Shown: positions 15,879 through 25,399 of the stretch, in pieces
How the letters are laid out: every line of letters begins with the position of its first letter
Numbering within the stretch: the first letter of the stretch is position 1
Assembly (NCBI GenBank): GCA_963616935.1
Contig: CAVEMS010000010.1
Coordinates: 1 to 40,599 of the forward strand
Direction: 5' to 3'
DNA: 40,599 bases
DNA from: UBA4951 sp963616935
GTDB taxonomy: Bacteria > Bacillota_I > Bacilli_A > RFN20 > CAG-826
The notes under the pieces: model-generated
What the model saw: the letters and a program-made list of their open reading frames with translations, nothing else
Told to the model about the DNA's origin: nothing
The model's database searches: none
Position numbers and translations under genes: made by a program

Positions 15879-17222
15879 ATGAAACAAGAAATCGTCGGTT
15901 CCTTAACGGAAAAGAAAACTTCGGAAATAGTCACCGAATACGAAAAAGACAAAAAGAATGGCATCGTTCGCCATGCCTTAAGCAGGCATAGCATTTCAAA
16001 TGTCATCTTCGACTCATCATCTTTAGGGAAAGTGGCTCCGATTTTCTCGATAAACATCAAGACGATGCCGGTCGCCAACCAAAAGCAAAGTGGCCGTTGC
16101 TGGATATTCGCCGGGCTTAACATCCTTCGCGAAATCGTCGCCGCGAAGTGCGGGCTTAAGAAATTCGAGCTCTCTCAAAATTACATTTCCCTATACGACA
16201 AGGTGGAAAAGAGCAACTTCGCATTGGAAAAGATCCTTGAACTCGCCGGTCGCGATCATGACGATAGGGTTCTCCATCATATCTTAGCTATGCCTGTAAG
16301 CGATGGCGGCCAATGGGATATGTTCGTTAACCTCGTCAAGAAATACGGCTTAGTCCCGCAAAACAAATTCCCGGAGACCTTCCAATCCGAAGGGACGAGG
16401 GAAAGCGATCAGATAATCAATGCCGCCATTAGAGGCTTCGCCGCCAAGGCCGCTGCCTTAGTGAAAGAAGGCAAGGAGAAAGAGGCGCGCGAGCTAAAAG
16501 AAGAAACGATGGAGAAGATTTATCATTTCCTCTTGAATTGCTTTGGCGTTCCGCCGAAGACTTTCGATTTCGAATATGAGAACGAGAAGGGGTCTTTCGT
16601 TGAAAAAGATATGACGCCGATTGCCTTCTTCGAGAAATATATCGGTAGTAGAATCGACGATTTCCAATCGGTCATCAATTCCCCGACGAAAGATAAGCCA
16701 TATCTAAAGACCTACACCATCGATTATCTTGGCAACGTCATCGAGGGGAAGGAGATCTCTCACCTCAATCTTCCGATGGAAAGGCTTAAGGAGCTCATCG
16801 TCATGCAACTTAAGGACAAAGAGCCGGTTTGGTTCGGAAGCGACGTCTCCTTCTATCGCGATAGGAATAGCTATAGCTGGAACCAAAGCGCTTTCGATTA
16901 TAAGGGCACCTTTGGCCTATCGATCGATTTCGATAAGGAGAATATGCTCGATTATTGGAATAGCGCGATGAACCACGCGATGGTGATAGTCGGAGTCAAT
17001 CTCGACGAAGAAGGGAAGCCAAATCGCTGGCGTATCGAGAATAGCTGGGGCGCCGACAATGGTTTAAGCGGCTATTACGTGATGAGCAAGGAATGGTTCG
17101 ATACCTTCGTTTATCAAGCCGTCATCGATAAAAAATACCTTAACGACGAGGAAAAGAAAGCCTTAGAGGGCGAACCGATACATCTCAATCCTTGGGATCC
17201 GATGGGAACGCTTGCTGATTAA
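15879..17222 (+). CDS. pepC: Aminopeptidase C (bleomycin hydrolase family, C1B)
   Basis: A 447-residue cytosolic cysteine aminopeptidase of the PepC/bleomycin hydrolase family, normally a hexamer with the active sites inside. The triad is visible: NQKQSGRCWIF with Cys74 (and the oxyanion Gln68), NHAMVIVGV with His366, and RIENSWG with Asn388. The length matches the family. The ATG at 15879 has AAAGG 8 nt upstream and is preferred to an upstream in-frame TTG at 15810, which belongs to the -35 box. The family's C-terminal arm, which limits cleavage to aminopeptidase activity, is present but a little extended (PWDPMGTLAD). Confidence 0.94.
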   Translation: MKQEIVGSLTEKKTSEIVTEYEKDKKNGIVRHALSRHSISNVIFDSSSLGKVAPIFSINIKTMPVANQKQSGRCWIFAGLNILREIVAAKCGLKKFELSQNYISLYDKVEKSNFALEKILELAGRDHDDRVLHHILAMPVSDGGQWDMFVNLVKKYGLVPQNKFPETFQSEGTRESDQIINAAIRGFAAKAAALVKEGKEKEARELKEETMEKIYHFLLNCFGVPPKTFDFEYENEKGSFVEKDMTPIAFFEKYIGSRIDDFQSVINSPTKDKPYLKTYTIDYLGNVIEGKEISHLNLPMERLKELIVMQLKDKEPVWFGSDVSFYRDRNSYSWNQSAFDYKGTFGLSIDFDKENMLDYWNSAMNHAMVIVGVNLDEEGKPNRWRIENSWGADNGLSGYYVMSKEWFDTFVYQAVIDKKYLNDEEKKALEGEPIHLNPWDPMGTLAD

Positions 17223-17228
17223 TTGCTT

Positions 17229-17255
17229 AGGATCGGGTTATGCCGATCCTTTTTC
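17229..17255 (+). terminator. Terminator of pepC
   Basis: AGGATCGG/CCGATCCT stem (8 bp) with a 6-nt loop followed by TTTTT, just downstream of the pepC stop. Confidence 0.85.
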
Positions 17256-17301
17256 ATATAACTCTCAAAGAGTTAAAAAATGAAATCCAATCATTTTTTG
17301 G

Positions 17302-17329
17302 TTGCTATTTCGCAAAAAGAAACTAACAT
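17302..17329 (+). promoter_or_regulatory. Promoter abutting the ABC ATPase start (leaderless)
   Basis: TTGCTA (17302-17307), a 16-bp spacer and TAACAT (17324-17329). Only 8 nt separate the -10 box from the ATG at 17338 and no ribosome binding site is present, so a leaderless mRNA is predicted. Confidence 0.55.
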
Positions 17330-17337
17330 TTGCCCGT

Positions 17338-18042
17338 ATGTCAGAAATCATCCTCAAAAACATTGGAAAAACCTATCACGCCGGCCAAAGCAATGAAGTC
17401 AAAGCACTTCATGACGTCTCTTTTGAGATAAACAAAGGGGAGTTTGTGGTCATCTTAGGAACCTCAGGGGCTGGCAAAAGCACTTTGCTAAACATTTTGG
17501 GCGGCATGGACTTAGCCAGTACCGGATCATATTTCCTCTCCGATAATGACGTGACCTCTTACAATGAGAAACGCCTTTCCCATTTTCGGAGGGAAGAGAT
17601 CGGATTCGTCTTCCAATTCTATAACCTTATCCCGAATCTTACGGCGTTAGAAAACGTTGAGCTTGCGGCTTCCTTGTCGAAAAGCCCATTCGATTCGAAG
17701 AAAGTCCTAGAAGAAGTGGGGCTAAGCAAGAGGATGAATAACTTCCCTAGCGAACTATCGGGCGGCGAGCAACAACGCGTCTCGATAGCGAGGGCCATCG
17801 TCAAGAATCCGACGTTGCTATTATGCGATGAGCCGACAGGGGCGCTTGACTCGAAGACCGGCGGCTCGATACTAGGGCTCCTTAAGAAAGTCTCCGAGGA
17901 GTATAAGAAAACTGTTCTTATCGTCACCCATAATAGCGTTCTCGCTTCTTTAGCCGATCGCCTTATAACCCTTCGCGATGGGAGCATAGAGAAGAACGTC
18001 ACGAACCCTTCGCCTAAACGTCCGGAGGATATCGCCTGGTGA
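17338..18042 (+). CDS. ABC transporter ATP-binding protein (MacB/LolD type)
   Basis: A 234-residue nucleotide-binding subunit of the type VII (MacB/LolD-like) ABC class that works with FtsX-like permeases. Motifs: Walker A GTSGAGKST (41-49), Q-loop in VFQFYNLIP (about 91-99), signature LSGGEQQR (140-147), Walker B LLLCDEPTGALD (160-171) and an H-loop in IVTHN. The start at ATG 17338 is chosen because an upstream in-frame TTG (17302) is part of the -35 box. The stop overlaps the GTG of the permease gene, so the two subunits are coupled. The substrate is unknown; the class exports peptides or lipoproteins, or performs mechanotransmission. Confidence 0.9.
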   Translation: MSEIILKNIGKTYHAGQSNEVKALHDVSFEINKGEFVVILGTSGAGKSTLLNILGGMDLASTGSYFLSDNDVTSYNEKRLSHFRREEIGFVFQFYNLIPNLTALENVELAASLSKSPFDSKKVLEEVGLSKRMNNFPSELSGGEQQRVSIARAIVKNPTLLLCDEPTGALDSKTGGSILGLLKKVSEEYKKTVLIVTHNSVLASLADRLITLRDGSIEKNVTNPSPKRPEDIAW

Positions 18043-20597
18043 AAAAGAAGACGACTTTGTCCCTTTTCTTTAGGCTCGCCATCCGCGAAATCAAGAAGAA
18101 TTGGACGCAATTCTTGGCCATTATTTCAATTGGCGCCATCGCCGTCACCCTTTTCGTCGGGCTTGAGGCCAACTCCGTTTCCTTAACCTCTCGCGTGAAT
18201 CAAACCTATGACGAAGGCAATATGGCGGATCTATGGGTGACCTCATCTCGTTATGACAAGAGGGACGAGAAGAAAATCGTCTCCCTTTTGGCTAAGGAAG
18301 ATAGCTACGAGAAGAGATTCGAGCTAAGCGCGACAGCTGGCACCCATAGCCTTGTGACCGCCGTATCGAAAAAAATCCCCACGATCAGCAAGCCTTTCGA
18401 TCTTGATGCAAACGAAAAACAAAGCGAAACGTATTTCTGCATAATCGACGAGGCGATAAGCAAGAAGAGCGATGGCATCGACACATCGGGATTTTATGGA
18501 ATCGGCGAGAAACTTTCAGTCGTCTATGACCTTTCAAGCTATGACGAGATTTTCTCGTCGTTATCGTCTGCTTTTGGATTTGACGAGTACTTCGAGAACG
18601 CTTCAAACCCCTTCAAAAACAGCAAATGGACCCTCTCATTCGTTGTCACCGGCACGATGAAATATCCGGAGAACATTTCGAAGGCCTCTTATGGCACAAG
18701 CACGACTTTGATATCCTCCTCGATGTTCGTTTCTTCATTGAAAAATGAGTTCTCCTCACGCTTCAAAGACTCCCTATCGGAAAGTGAGAGAGGGATTGCT
18801 TTAAAGAAGATGGCTTCAATCTTCGAGGAACTTGGATACTTAGAAGAAAATGATGGTGTTTACGATATGGCTCCGAACCAATATGTTTTGAAAATCCCTA
18901 GCAAATCCCGCCTGGATTACGTTGAAAAAGCCTTAAGCGAACGCTCAAAGAAAGATGGAGCGACCATCATAAGCGTCAATACGCGCGAGAATATGCCTTT
19001 CTTTTTGACGATAACTAACGAAATCGCCCAAGCCGAAGGATTCACTTATCTCTTCCCGTTCGTCTTCTTCTTCGTCGCCATCCTTATCGTTTTGGTAACT
19101 GCAAGCCAAATGATCCTTAAGGAGCGTTCTCAGATCGGCACCCTTAAGGCCCTTGGCGTCAAGAAAAGGGGAATCATCCTTTTCTATGTCGCGATGGTTT
19201 GCTCTTTGGTGTTGCTTGGCATCATAATCGGCGAGATATTAGGGCCTATCATCGTTCCTGTTTTGATGGGCAATAAATACAGTTTGATATACACCCTTCC
19301 GAAGCTCACCTATGTCTTCCCGGTTTTGAAAGGCCTTCTTAGCGCGCTTGCCTTCTTAGGCGTCTCTGCGCTCACTTCCTATTTGGTGGTTAGGAAAGAA
19401 GTCTCGCTTCAACCTTCCGAAAGCATGCGCCCAGCCACGCCTTCCTTTAAAAGCAGATTCAAAGACAAAAAGAAAAGCGGGAGGGAATCCTCGCTTTTCC
19501 TATCCATTAAAATGGCCTTCCGAAACATCAGAGCCAATCTCGTCAAGTCGATAATGGTCATCGCCGGGGTGATGGGTTGCACAGCATTACTATTAACGGG
19601 ATATGGGATAGAGGACACCGTCAATTACGGCATCGCCCACGATCTCGATAAAGTCAGCAATTGCGATTTCACGATGACGTTTAGCGAATCGAAGAAAGAA
19701 GAGGAATTCGCTAACGACGTGAAAGGCGTCTCGAACATAGATAAGTTCGAGATGTATTCGAGTCTTACCACCAAAGCAGTCTCCTCAGACTCCCTAAGCA
19801 CCAACACGACCGTATATGTGCTTAGCGATTCGACTAACACCCACTTCGCCTTTGCTGAGGGGATGAAGAAAGATGAGGTATGCGTTTCGGAGAAGCTCCA
19901 GGAAACGTTAAATTTGAAAGTGGGGGATGAAATCACTTTCTCTATAGGAAACGTGAACCATGGTTGCAAAATCGCCTTCTTCTATAAGGCTTTCGTTTAT
20001 AGCGGCATCGCGATCTATGGCGATAACGAGATATTCGAGGGGAAGACCTTAACTTATAACGGCGCCTATCTCGATCTGCTTGACGAAAGCAAAACCGAGG
20101 AGACGAGAGAGGAATTAAAGGCCGCTTTGCCATATCTCTTATCGATACAAAGCAAACAAGATTGGCGCGACAAGGTGAATAACATCCTCCAAGGCATATT
20201 GGTTATGACTGGAGCGGTCAAGGTCTTTGCGATTCTTCTCGCCCTCGTTGTCCTATATAACCTCGCTCTCCTTAACTTCAATGAGAGATCGAGGGATATC
20301 GCCACGCTTAAAGTGCTTGGCTTTAATCTTTGGGAGATCATATTGAGTTTGCTTGTGGAAACGATGGCTTTGACTCTTTTCGGCGTCATTTTCGGCTTGG
20401 CGCTTGGCTATCCTTTCATGCTTGCCGTTATGGGGTTAAACAAAGTTGAGCTCGTCACCTATCTCTATCATATCGAGCCTCTCTCCTATGTCCTAAGCTT
20501 CATCATGACTTTCGTGGTCGCCTTCTTTGTGAATCTTTTCTTCGGGTTCCGCTCGAAGAAAATCAAGATGGTCGAGTCCCTCAAAAGCGTGGAATAA
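18039..20597 (+). CDS. FtsX-like ABC transporter permease
   Basis: An 852-residue permease starting with GTG (GGAGG 11 nt upstream). It has an N-terminal helix (about 20-42), a large extracytoplasmic domain (about 45-320, MacB periplasmic-core-like), a first FtsX block with three helices (about 330-455, including SQMILKERSQIGTLKALGVK), a second anchor helix near 500, a second extracytoplasmic domain, and a second FtsX block near 730-845 (NERSRDIATLKVLGF). This duplicated arrangement is common in Gram-positive exporters of the family. It overlaps the ATPase gene by 4 nt. No dedicated substrate gene is adjacent, so the cargo is unknown. Confidence 0.9.
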   Translation: MKKKTTLSLFFRLAIREIKKNWTQFLAIISIGAIAVTLFVGLEANSVSLTSRVNQTYDEGNMADLWVTSSRYDKRDEKKIVSLLAKEDSYEKRFELSATAGTHSLVTAVSKKIPTISKPFDLDANEKQSETYFCIIDEAISKKSDGIDTSGFYGIGEKLSVVYDLSSYDEIFSSLSSAFGFDEYFENASNPFKNSKWTLSFVVTGTMKYPENISKASYGTSTTLISSSMFVSSLKNEFSSRFKDSLSESERGIALKKMASIFEELGYLEENDGVYDMAPNQYVLKIPSKSRLDYVEKALSERSKKDGATIISVNTRENMPFFLTITNEIAQAEGFTYLFPFVFFFVAILIVLVTASQMILKERSQIGTLKALGVKKRGIILFYVAMVCSLVLLGIIIGEILGPIIVPVLMGNKYSLIYTLPKLTYVFPVLKGLLSALAFLGVSALTSYLVVRKEVSLQPSESMRPATPSFKSRFKDKKKSGRESSLFLSIKMAFRNIRANLVKSIMVIAGVMGCTALLLTGYGIEDTVNYGIAHDLDKVSNCDFTMTFSESKKEEEFANDVKGVSNIDKFEMYSSLTTKAVSSDSLSTNTTVYVLSDSTNTHFAFAEGMKKDEVCVSEKLQETLNLKVGDEITFSIGNVNHGCKIAFFYKAFVYSGIAIYGDNEIFEGKTLTYNGAYLDLLDESKTEETREELKAALPYLLSIQSKQDWRDKVNNILQGILVMTGAVKVFAILLALVVLYNLALLNFNERSRDIATLKVLGFNLWEIILSLLVETMALTLFGVIFGLALGYPFMLAVMGLNKVELVTYLYHIEPLSYVLSFIMTFVVAFFVNLFFGFRSKKIKMVESLKSVE

Positions 20598-20647
20598 AAC
20601 ATACAAATCCGCCTTATTTCGAAAAATAAGTGGTTTCTGCAGGGATT

Positions 20648-21802
20648 TTATAATGATAGATAGAAGTTCAGGAATTTTTCGAGCAGTGGTTTATGGGCTT
20701 CGATGGCCTTCTCTTTCTTCCACTCGATGTAGTTGTATTCTGGATAGACATTCACCTCTTCGCTAGAGAGGTTTTTGCCTTTCAAGACGTAGTTATCGAT
20801 TCCTTCGTCGTTAAAGCATTCGCTGTTTTCGAGCCTTTCTTTGGAGTAGAAGGAATCGGAGACGAAGTAGGCGCCATCCTTTTCTTCGATCGCGTCATTG
20901 AAGGTGACGGCCATATCCTTCACTAATGTATGAGCGCCATCGGATAATAATCCCTTGTTATAGACGATGAAACTTGGTACATACCCTTCGCCATAGCCAA
21001 GCGAATCGTTATGGACGGAGCTTAGTCCGTATTCGTTTTTGAAAGTTGCCCAAGCCTCGCTTACTTTGCCGTTTTTCTTATCTTCTTCGCTATCGAAACG
21101 GATGCCGACGGCATCGCAATCGAGGTAATAATTGGTCGCGTGGTCCTTTTTATTATATGTATATAGGAAGTTCTGATCGATGTAAGAGCAATCGCCGCAG
21201 CTTTCTCGGCCATAATAGACCATGAAAGAAGGGTTAGGGGAATCCGAGAATAGACTATCGAGCTGATTCTTGTCGATCATAAGGGTGTCGCTAAGATGGA
21301 TCCTCTTATCGAGCCAAGCGGAGAAGATGTCGTACTCGACGAAATCGTCGTCGACGCCATTCGTGCTTCTTTGCTCTAGGATTTTGCCGCCATTAAAGAT
21401 GACGATGTTCTCTTCGTTCGAGGAATAGTTGATGCCGTATGTTTCCCTTCCGCCGCCGAATTCGCTTGGATCGATGCCGTATATCAACGCATTCTTTTTC
21501 TTCATGTATTTTAGCAATGTCGTTTCGTAACGATACCAGCAAGTGCAGGTGTTTCCCTTTTCGTATACAAGTAACAAGAAACTCTGCTTATTGGCTATTT
21601 TGCTTGCCAAGTCTCCATAACTAAGCGATATGGAGTGATTTTGGAACTTCATATTCGAGGCGTTCTCATCGATTTTCTCGTCATATAGCTTCCCGTAATT
21701 CAAATAGGAAACGGAGTCCGTTTCGCTAGATGTGCAAGCGGACGCCCCAAGCAAGGAAAGGGGCGATAAGAGGGCGAGTAGGATGTTTTGGATTTTCTTC
21801 AT
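20648..21802 (-). CDS. Lipoprotein with two thioredoxin-like regions (CTC and CGDC)
   Basis: A 384-residue lipoprotein: signal peptide ending GASAC (lipid Cys23), then two regions that look like thioredoxin folds. The first has FLLLVYEKGNTCTCWY (Cys86 and Cys88, a CxC pair) and the second FMVYYGRESCGDCSY (Cys202 and Cys205, a CxxC redox motif), each following a hydrophobic strand as in thioredoxins. It probably acts outside the membrane in thiol-disulfide chemistry, though no DsbD/CcdA partner is nearby. The start is the ATG at 21802, preceded by a promoter only 7 nt away and no ribosome binding site. It converges on the ABC exporter with a 50-bp gap. Confidence 0.7.
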   Translation of the reverse strand: MKKIQNILLALLSPLSLLGASACTSSETDSVSYLNYGKLYDEKIDENASNMKFQNHSISLSYGDLASKIANKQSFLLLVYEKGNTCTCWYRYETTLLKYMKKKNALIYGIDPSEFGGGRETYGINYSSNEENIVIFNGGKILEQRSTNGVDDDFVEYDIFSAWLDKRIHLSDTLMIDKNQLDSLFSDSPNPSFMVYYGRESCGDCSYIDQNFLYTYNKKDHATNYYLDCDAVGIRFDSEEDKKNGKVSEAWATFKNEYGLSSVHNDSLGYGEGYVPSFIVYNKGLLSDGAHTLVKDMAVTFNDAIEEKDGAYFVSDSFYSKERLENSECFNDEGIDNYVLKGKNLSSEEVNVYPEYNYIEWKKEKAIEAHKPLLEKFLNFYLSL

Positions 21803-21809
21803 ATAAGGG

Positions 21810-21838
21810 ATTTTAAAAACCTTCCATTTCCTCGGCAA
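21810..21838 (-). promoter_or_regulatory. Promoter abutting the lipoprotein start (leaderless)
   Basis: On the minus strand TTGCCG (21833-21838) and TAAAAT (21810-21815) are 17 bp apart, and 7 nt lie between the -10 box and the ATG at 21802. No ribosome binding site is present. Confidence 0.55.
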
Positions 21839-22061
21839 GAGGAAAAGAGAAAAACATGATGGAAAACGGTCTCATTTTCTCTCTTATGTTTCCTTTTGAA
21901 ACAAGAAGGCTTTCTCTTATATATAAAAGGATAAAAAATTTTGCTCTTTTTCTTCGCGTAAAAAACCTATGAAAAGTTCGAAACCATCGATAGAAAGCCC
22001 ACTTTTAAATTTTTATGTTTTTGCTTCAAGAAAAACGTCGAAAAAAATGCGAAAAAAATGT

Positions 22062-22090
22062 TTGCTTTTTGCTTTCTTTTACCGCATATT
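22062..22090 (+). promoter_or_regulatory. Possible promoter of the pot operon
   Basis: TTGCTT (22062-22067), 17 bp, CATATT (22085-22090) would give a leader of about 70 nt. An alternative, TTGAAA at 21896 with TATATA at 21918, would give a leader of about 235 nt. The 363-bp gap 21803-22165 is very AT-rich and holds no convincing gene. Confidence 0.35.
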
Positions 22091-22165
22091 TTTCGCCATG
22101 AGAAAAACGTGCTCATAAGTAGGCGTTTCTCATTGACGATTTTGCTCATTGGAGGAGTGAAAAAA

Positions 22166-23677
22166 ATGGATGTTAACGACCCAATCATTTCGTTGGTCCA
22201 CGTCTCGAAGGTGTTTGATAAGACCTTCACGGCCGTAAATGACTTCAACTTGGAGATCAAACGCGGCGAATTTGTGACGCTGCTTGGCCCTAGCGGCTGC
22301 GGCAAGACGACTACCCTAAGGATGATCGCCGGATTCGATATACCGACAAGCGGCAAGATCCTTCTCAATGGGATGGATATCACCAATCTCCCACCGTACC
22401 AAAGGCCGGTTAACACCGTTTTCCAGCATTACGCATTGTTCCCGAACCTCGATGTCTATGACAACATCGCTTTCGGCCTCAAATTAAAGAAAGTGCCGGT
22501 CAAGGATAAAAACGGCCGCATCAAAATGAAGCATCTCGACGCCAAGACGATCGATGAGAAGGTCGCTAAGGCCCTTGAGATCGTCGACATGGAGGAGATG
22601 GAGGACCGCGATATCAATAACCTCTCTGGTGGACAGCAACAGAGAGTCGCCATCGCTCGCGCCATCGTCAATGAGCCGCAGGTTCTATTGCTTGATGAGC
22701 CTCTTAGCGCTCTCGATCATAAGAAACGTCTCGACATGCAAATCGAACTCAAGGAGATGCATAAGAAACTCGGCATCACCTTCATTTACGTCACCCATGA
22801 CCAAGAAGAGGCCCTTTCGATGTCCGATAAGATCGTCGTCATGAAAGATGGCGAAATAGAGCAAGTCGGAACCCCAGAAGAGATCTATAACGAGCCATCG
22901 AGCGCTTACGTCGCTGATTTCATCGGCGAATCGAATATTTATAACGGCACGATGCTTTCTGGCGGCAAGGTCCGTTTCCTTGGCGGAGTGTGGGAAGCGA
23001 TCGACGAATTCCCGGTCAATGAGAAAGTCGACGTCGTCATCCGCCCAGAGGATGTGGAGCTCGGAAAAGTCGGGGAAGGCGTCGTCGATGGCGTCATCGA
23101 TTCAAGGGTCTTCAAAGGCGAGGATTATAGCTATGTTATCCTCGTTGGCAAAAGCGAAGTCCTTTGCCGCGACAAGAAAAAGCACGAAATCGGCGACAAA
23201 GTCTCGATCTCGGTTGATAAAGAAAACCTCCAAGTCGTCCATAAGGAAGTCACGAAGAATGAATGGGACGACGCCGTCATCAATTCCGATGGCGATATCG
23301 AAATCGGCGACATCGTGCTCCATGCCGATTTGACGCAGCTATTGAAAGGCTCGACATTAAACGAAAAAGGCGAACTCGTCGACTCTAAGAGTGGACGCAG
23401 ATACGATCTGGCCGACGCTAAAGTGGTGGCTTCTTGTACGTTGGAAGATCCCTCCATCAGCGATAACCTCGAAATAGGCTTGGCGAAAGGCTCGATCATT
23501 CAATCCGTTTGGATCGGCGATCACTACCAATATCTCATCCGCACCGAAGGGGAAGAGGACTTCATCGCCAATTCTCCTTATCAATGGAATAACGGCGATA
23601 CCGTCTCCGTCGACATCGCCAAAGAGAAGATCAAGTTGCGTTTGAAGAAGGATATCGGCTCCTATGTCGTCGAATAG
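22166..23677 (+). CDS. potA: Spermidine/putrescine ABC transporter ATP-binding protein, long form
   Basis: A 503-residue ATPase that energises polyamine uptake. The ABC domain (1-240) has Walker A GPSGCGKTT (41-49), a FQHYALFPN Q-loop, the LSGGQQQR signature, the LLLDEPLSALD Walker B and YVTHDQEEA H-loop. The C-terminal part is longer than the usual ~120-residue TOBE region: a TOBE-like segment (VDVVIRPEDVEL) is followed by an insertion (around NEKGELVDSKSGRRYDLADAK) and a second OB-like half. Long PotA forms occur in Mollicutes-related bacteria. The ATG at 22166 has GGAGG about 10 nt upstream. First gene of potABCD; its end overlaps potB. Confidence 0.9.
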   Translation: MDVNDPIISLVHVSKVFDKTFTAVNDFNLEIKRGEFVTLLGPSGCGKTTTLRMIAGFDIPTSGKILLNGMDITNLPPYQRPVNTVFQHYALFPNLDVYDNIAFGLKLKKVPVKDKNGRIKMKHLDAKTIDEKVAKALEIVDMEEMEDRDINNLSGGQQQRVAIARAIVNEPQVLLLDEPLSALDHKKRLDMQIELKEMHKKLGITFIYVTHDQEEALSMSDKIVVMKDGEIEQVGTPEEIYNEPSSAYVADFIGESNIYNGTMLSGGKVRFLGGVWEAIDEFPVNEKVDVVIRPEDVELGKVGEGVVDGVIDSRVFKGEDYSYVILVGKSEVLCRDKKKHEIGDKVSISVDKENLQVVHKEVTKNEWDDAVINSDGDIEIGDIVLHADLTQLLKGSTLNEKGELVDSKSGRRYDLADAKVVASCTLEDPSISDNLEIGLAKGSIIQSVWIGDHYQYLIRTEGEEDFIANSPYQWNNGDTVSVDIAKEKIKLRLKKDIGSYVVE

Positions 23678-24530
23678 CCTCGCCCTTAGATGGTCCAAAA
23701 TGAAGCGCTTCTTCGCGCTTAAACGGAAGCATTTGGCCATCCCGTACGCTATATTCTTACTTCTCTTCGTCGTTGTCCCATTAGTCACCATCTTGGTCTA
23801 TGCCTTTAGCAAAACGACATACGACGAGTATAACAACAAAGTCGTCTCCTTTTCCTTAGACGCCGCCGCGAGCTTCTTCACGAAAAGCTATAAGTGGGAA
23901 GTTCTCTTCGTCTCCGTCTTCATGGGACTACAAACGACGGCGATCTGTATCCTTTTAAGCTATCCGGCCGCTTTCTTCTTGGCCGATAAGCGCTTCAACA
24001 AAAACACGGTCCTCGTGATCCTCTTCATCATGCCGATGTGGATCAATTTCGTCATCAGAACCGGCGCCACCCGTGATTTGCTTAGCTGGATGGGGCTAGA
24101 CGGCTCCACGCACCCTTGGGGCGCGACCTTAATCGGCATGGTCTATAACTACATCCCCTTCACGATTTTGCCTTTATACACGACGATGCTTAAGCTCGAC
24201 CATAGCCAAATCGAGGCTTCCTATGACTTAGGTGCCAATCGGGTTCAGACCTTCTTTAGGAACATCTTGCCTCAGACTCTCCCTGGCATCATTAGCGCAG
24301 CCGAGATGGTCTTCATGCCCGTTATGTCGAGTTATGTCATCAGCGACACTCTTTCAGAGGGCAAAATCACGTTGTTTGGAAACTATATCTATCTCGATTT
24401 CACGAATTCCTTATGGAACGAGGGATCCTTCATGGCGATGGTGATGCTCATCATCATCGGCCTATCGATGTTCTTAACGCGTAACGTCGATAAGAACGCT
24501 GCTTCGAGCAGAGGAGGTGCCTTATGGTAA
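23664..24530 (+). CDS. potB: Spermidine/putrescine ABC transporter permease PotB
   Basis: A 288-residue membrane subunit with six predicted helices and the type I importer EAA loop (EASYDLGANRVQTFFRNILPQTLPGI, read as two adjacent blocks at about 185-210). The helix pattern and the MWINFVIRTGATRDLL segment match PotB/PotH. The ATG at 23664 overlaps potA by 14 nt; an internal ATG at 23700 is an alternative start and would remove 12 residues. It forms the membrane channel with PotC. Confidence 0.9.
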   Translation: MSSNSLALRWSKMKRFFALKRKHLAIPYAIFLLLFVVVPLVTILVYAFSKTTYDEYNNKVVSFSLDAAASFFTKSYKWEVLFVSVFMGLQTTAICILLSYPAAFFLADKRFNKNTVLVILFIMPMWINFVIRTGATRDLLSWMGLDGSTHPWGATLIGMVYNYIPFTILPLYTTMLKLDHSQIEASYDLGANRVQTFFRNILPQTLPGIISAAEMVFMPVMSSYVISDTLSEGKITLFGNYIYLDFTNSLWNEGSFMAMVMLIIIGLSMFLTRNVDKNAASSRGGALW

Positions 24531-25399
24531 GAAGAATGACCAAAGAAAGACGGACTTTCATTTGGAAGTGCATTGGCCAAAGCTATATTTGGCTTCTTCT
24601 CATTTTGATGTATCTTCCGGTCTTAGTCCTCATGATCTATAGCTTCACCGTCGGAGAGAATGGCGGGGATCTTAACCTTGGCGAGTGGGGGAAGTTCAGC
24701 TTCGATCTCTATATCTCCTTGTTCCAAGACGCTCAGATACAAAGAGCGATCGGAAATACCGTCATCATCGCCTTATTAGCCGCTACGTTGGCCACAATAA
24801 TCGGCACTTTCGGCGCAATCGGGGTCTATGAATCCAAGAGGTTCGCCAAGCGTTCCTTGGAGTTCTTAACGCAAATCCCAGTCGTCAATCCGGAAATCGT
24901 CATCGCTCTTTCCTTAATCGTCGTATTCGTCGCTCTTGGCGTTCATCTTTCTTTCTGGACGCTGCTATTAGGGCACTTGGTCTTGACTGTTCCTTTCGTC
25001 TATTTGTCCGTCAAGCCGAAGCTAATCCAAATGGATCCCGCTTTATACGAGGCGGCGCTTGATCTTGGTTGCACGCCACGCCAAGCCCTTAGAAAGGCCG
25101 TCTTCCCAGAGATCGTCCCGGGCATATTAAGCGGCTTCCTAATCGCCGTGACTCTCTCGCTTGATGACTTCATCATCACCGCTTTCACGACGGGTCCAGG
25201 GCTTCTTAGTGGCAATAGCGACATCCAAACCATCTCGACCTATGTTGAGGGCATCATCAAAAAACACCCTCTTCCGGCGGAACTTCGCGCTCTATGCACG
25301 ATCATATTCTTGCTTGTGCTATTGCTAGCCATTTCTATCACTATCTATCAGAATCACCGCGCCAAAAAGGAAAAGAAACGCAAAGGGAGGGCATACTAA
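24524..25399 (+). CDS. potC: Spermidine/putrescine ABC transporter permease PotC
   Basis: A 291-residue second permease subunit with six helices, a conserved EAALDLGCTPRQALRK EAA loop and the PotC/PotI-type TLSLDDFIITAFTTG segment. GGAGGT lies 7 nt before the ATG at 24524, which overlaps potB by 7 nt. The C-terminus is very basic (KKEKKRKGR). Its stop codon shares an A with the potD start (TAATG), so all four genes are coupled. Confidence 0.92.
   Translation: MVRRMTKERRTFIWKCIGQSYIWLLLILMYLPVLVLMIYSFTVGENGGDLNLGEWGKFSFDLYISLFQDAQIQRAIGNTVIIALLAATLATIIGTFGAIGVYESKRFAKRSLEFLTQIPVVNPEIVIALSLIVVFVALGVHLSFWTLLLGHLVLTVPFVYLSVKPKLIQMDPALYEAALDLGCTPRQALRKAVFPEIVPGILSGFLIAVTLSLDDFIITAFTTGPGLLSGNSDIQTISTYVEGIIKKHPLPAELRALCTIIFLLVLLLAISITIYQNHRAKKEKKRKGRAY

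Noticed and set aside
20613..20630. CTTATTT/AAATAAG hairpin after the ABC permease
   Set aside because: AT-only stem without a T run on either strand; not convincing as a terminator.
22099..22132. TGAGAAAAACG/CGTTTCTCA imperfect stem upstream of potA
   Set aside because: Bulged, with no alternative pairing partner or T run; not enough for an attenuator or riboswitch call.
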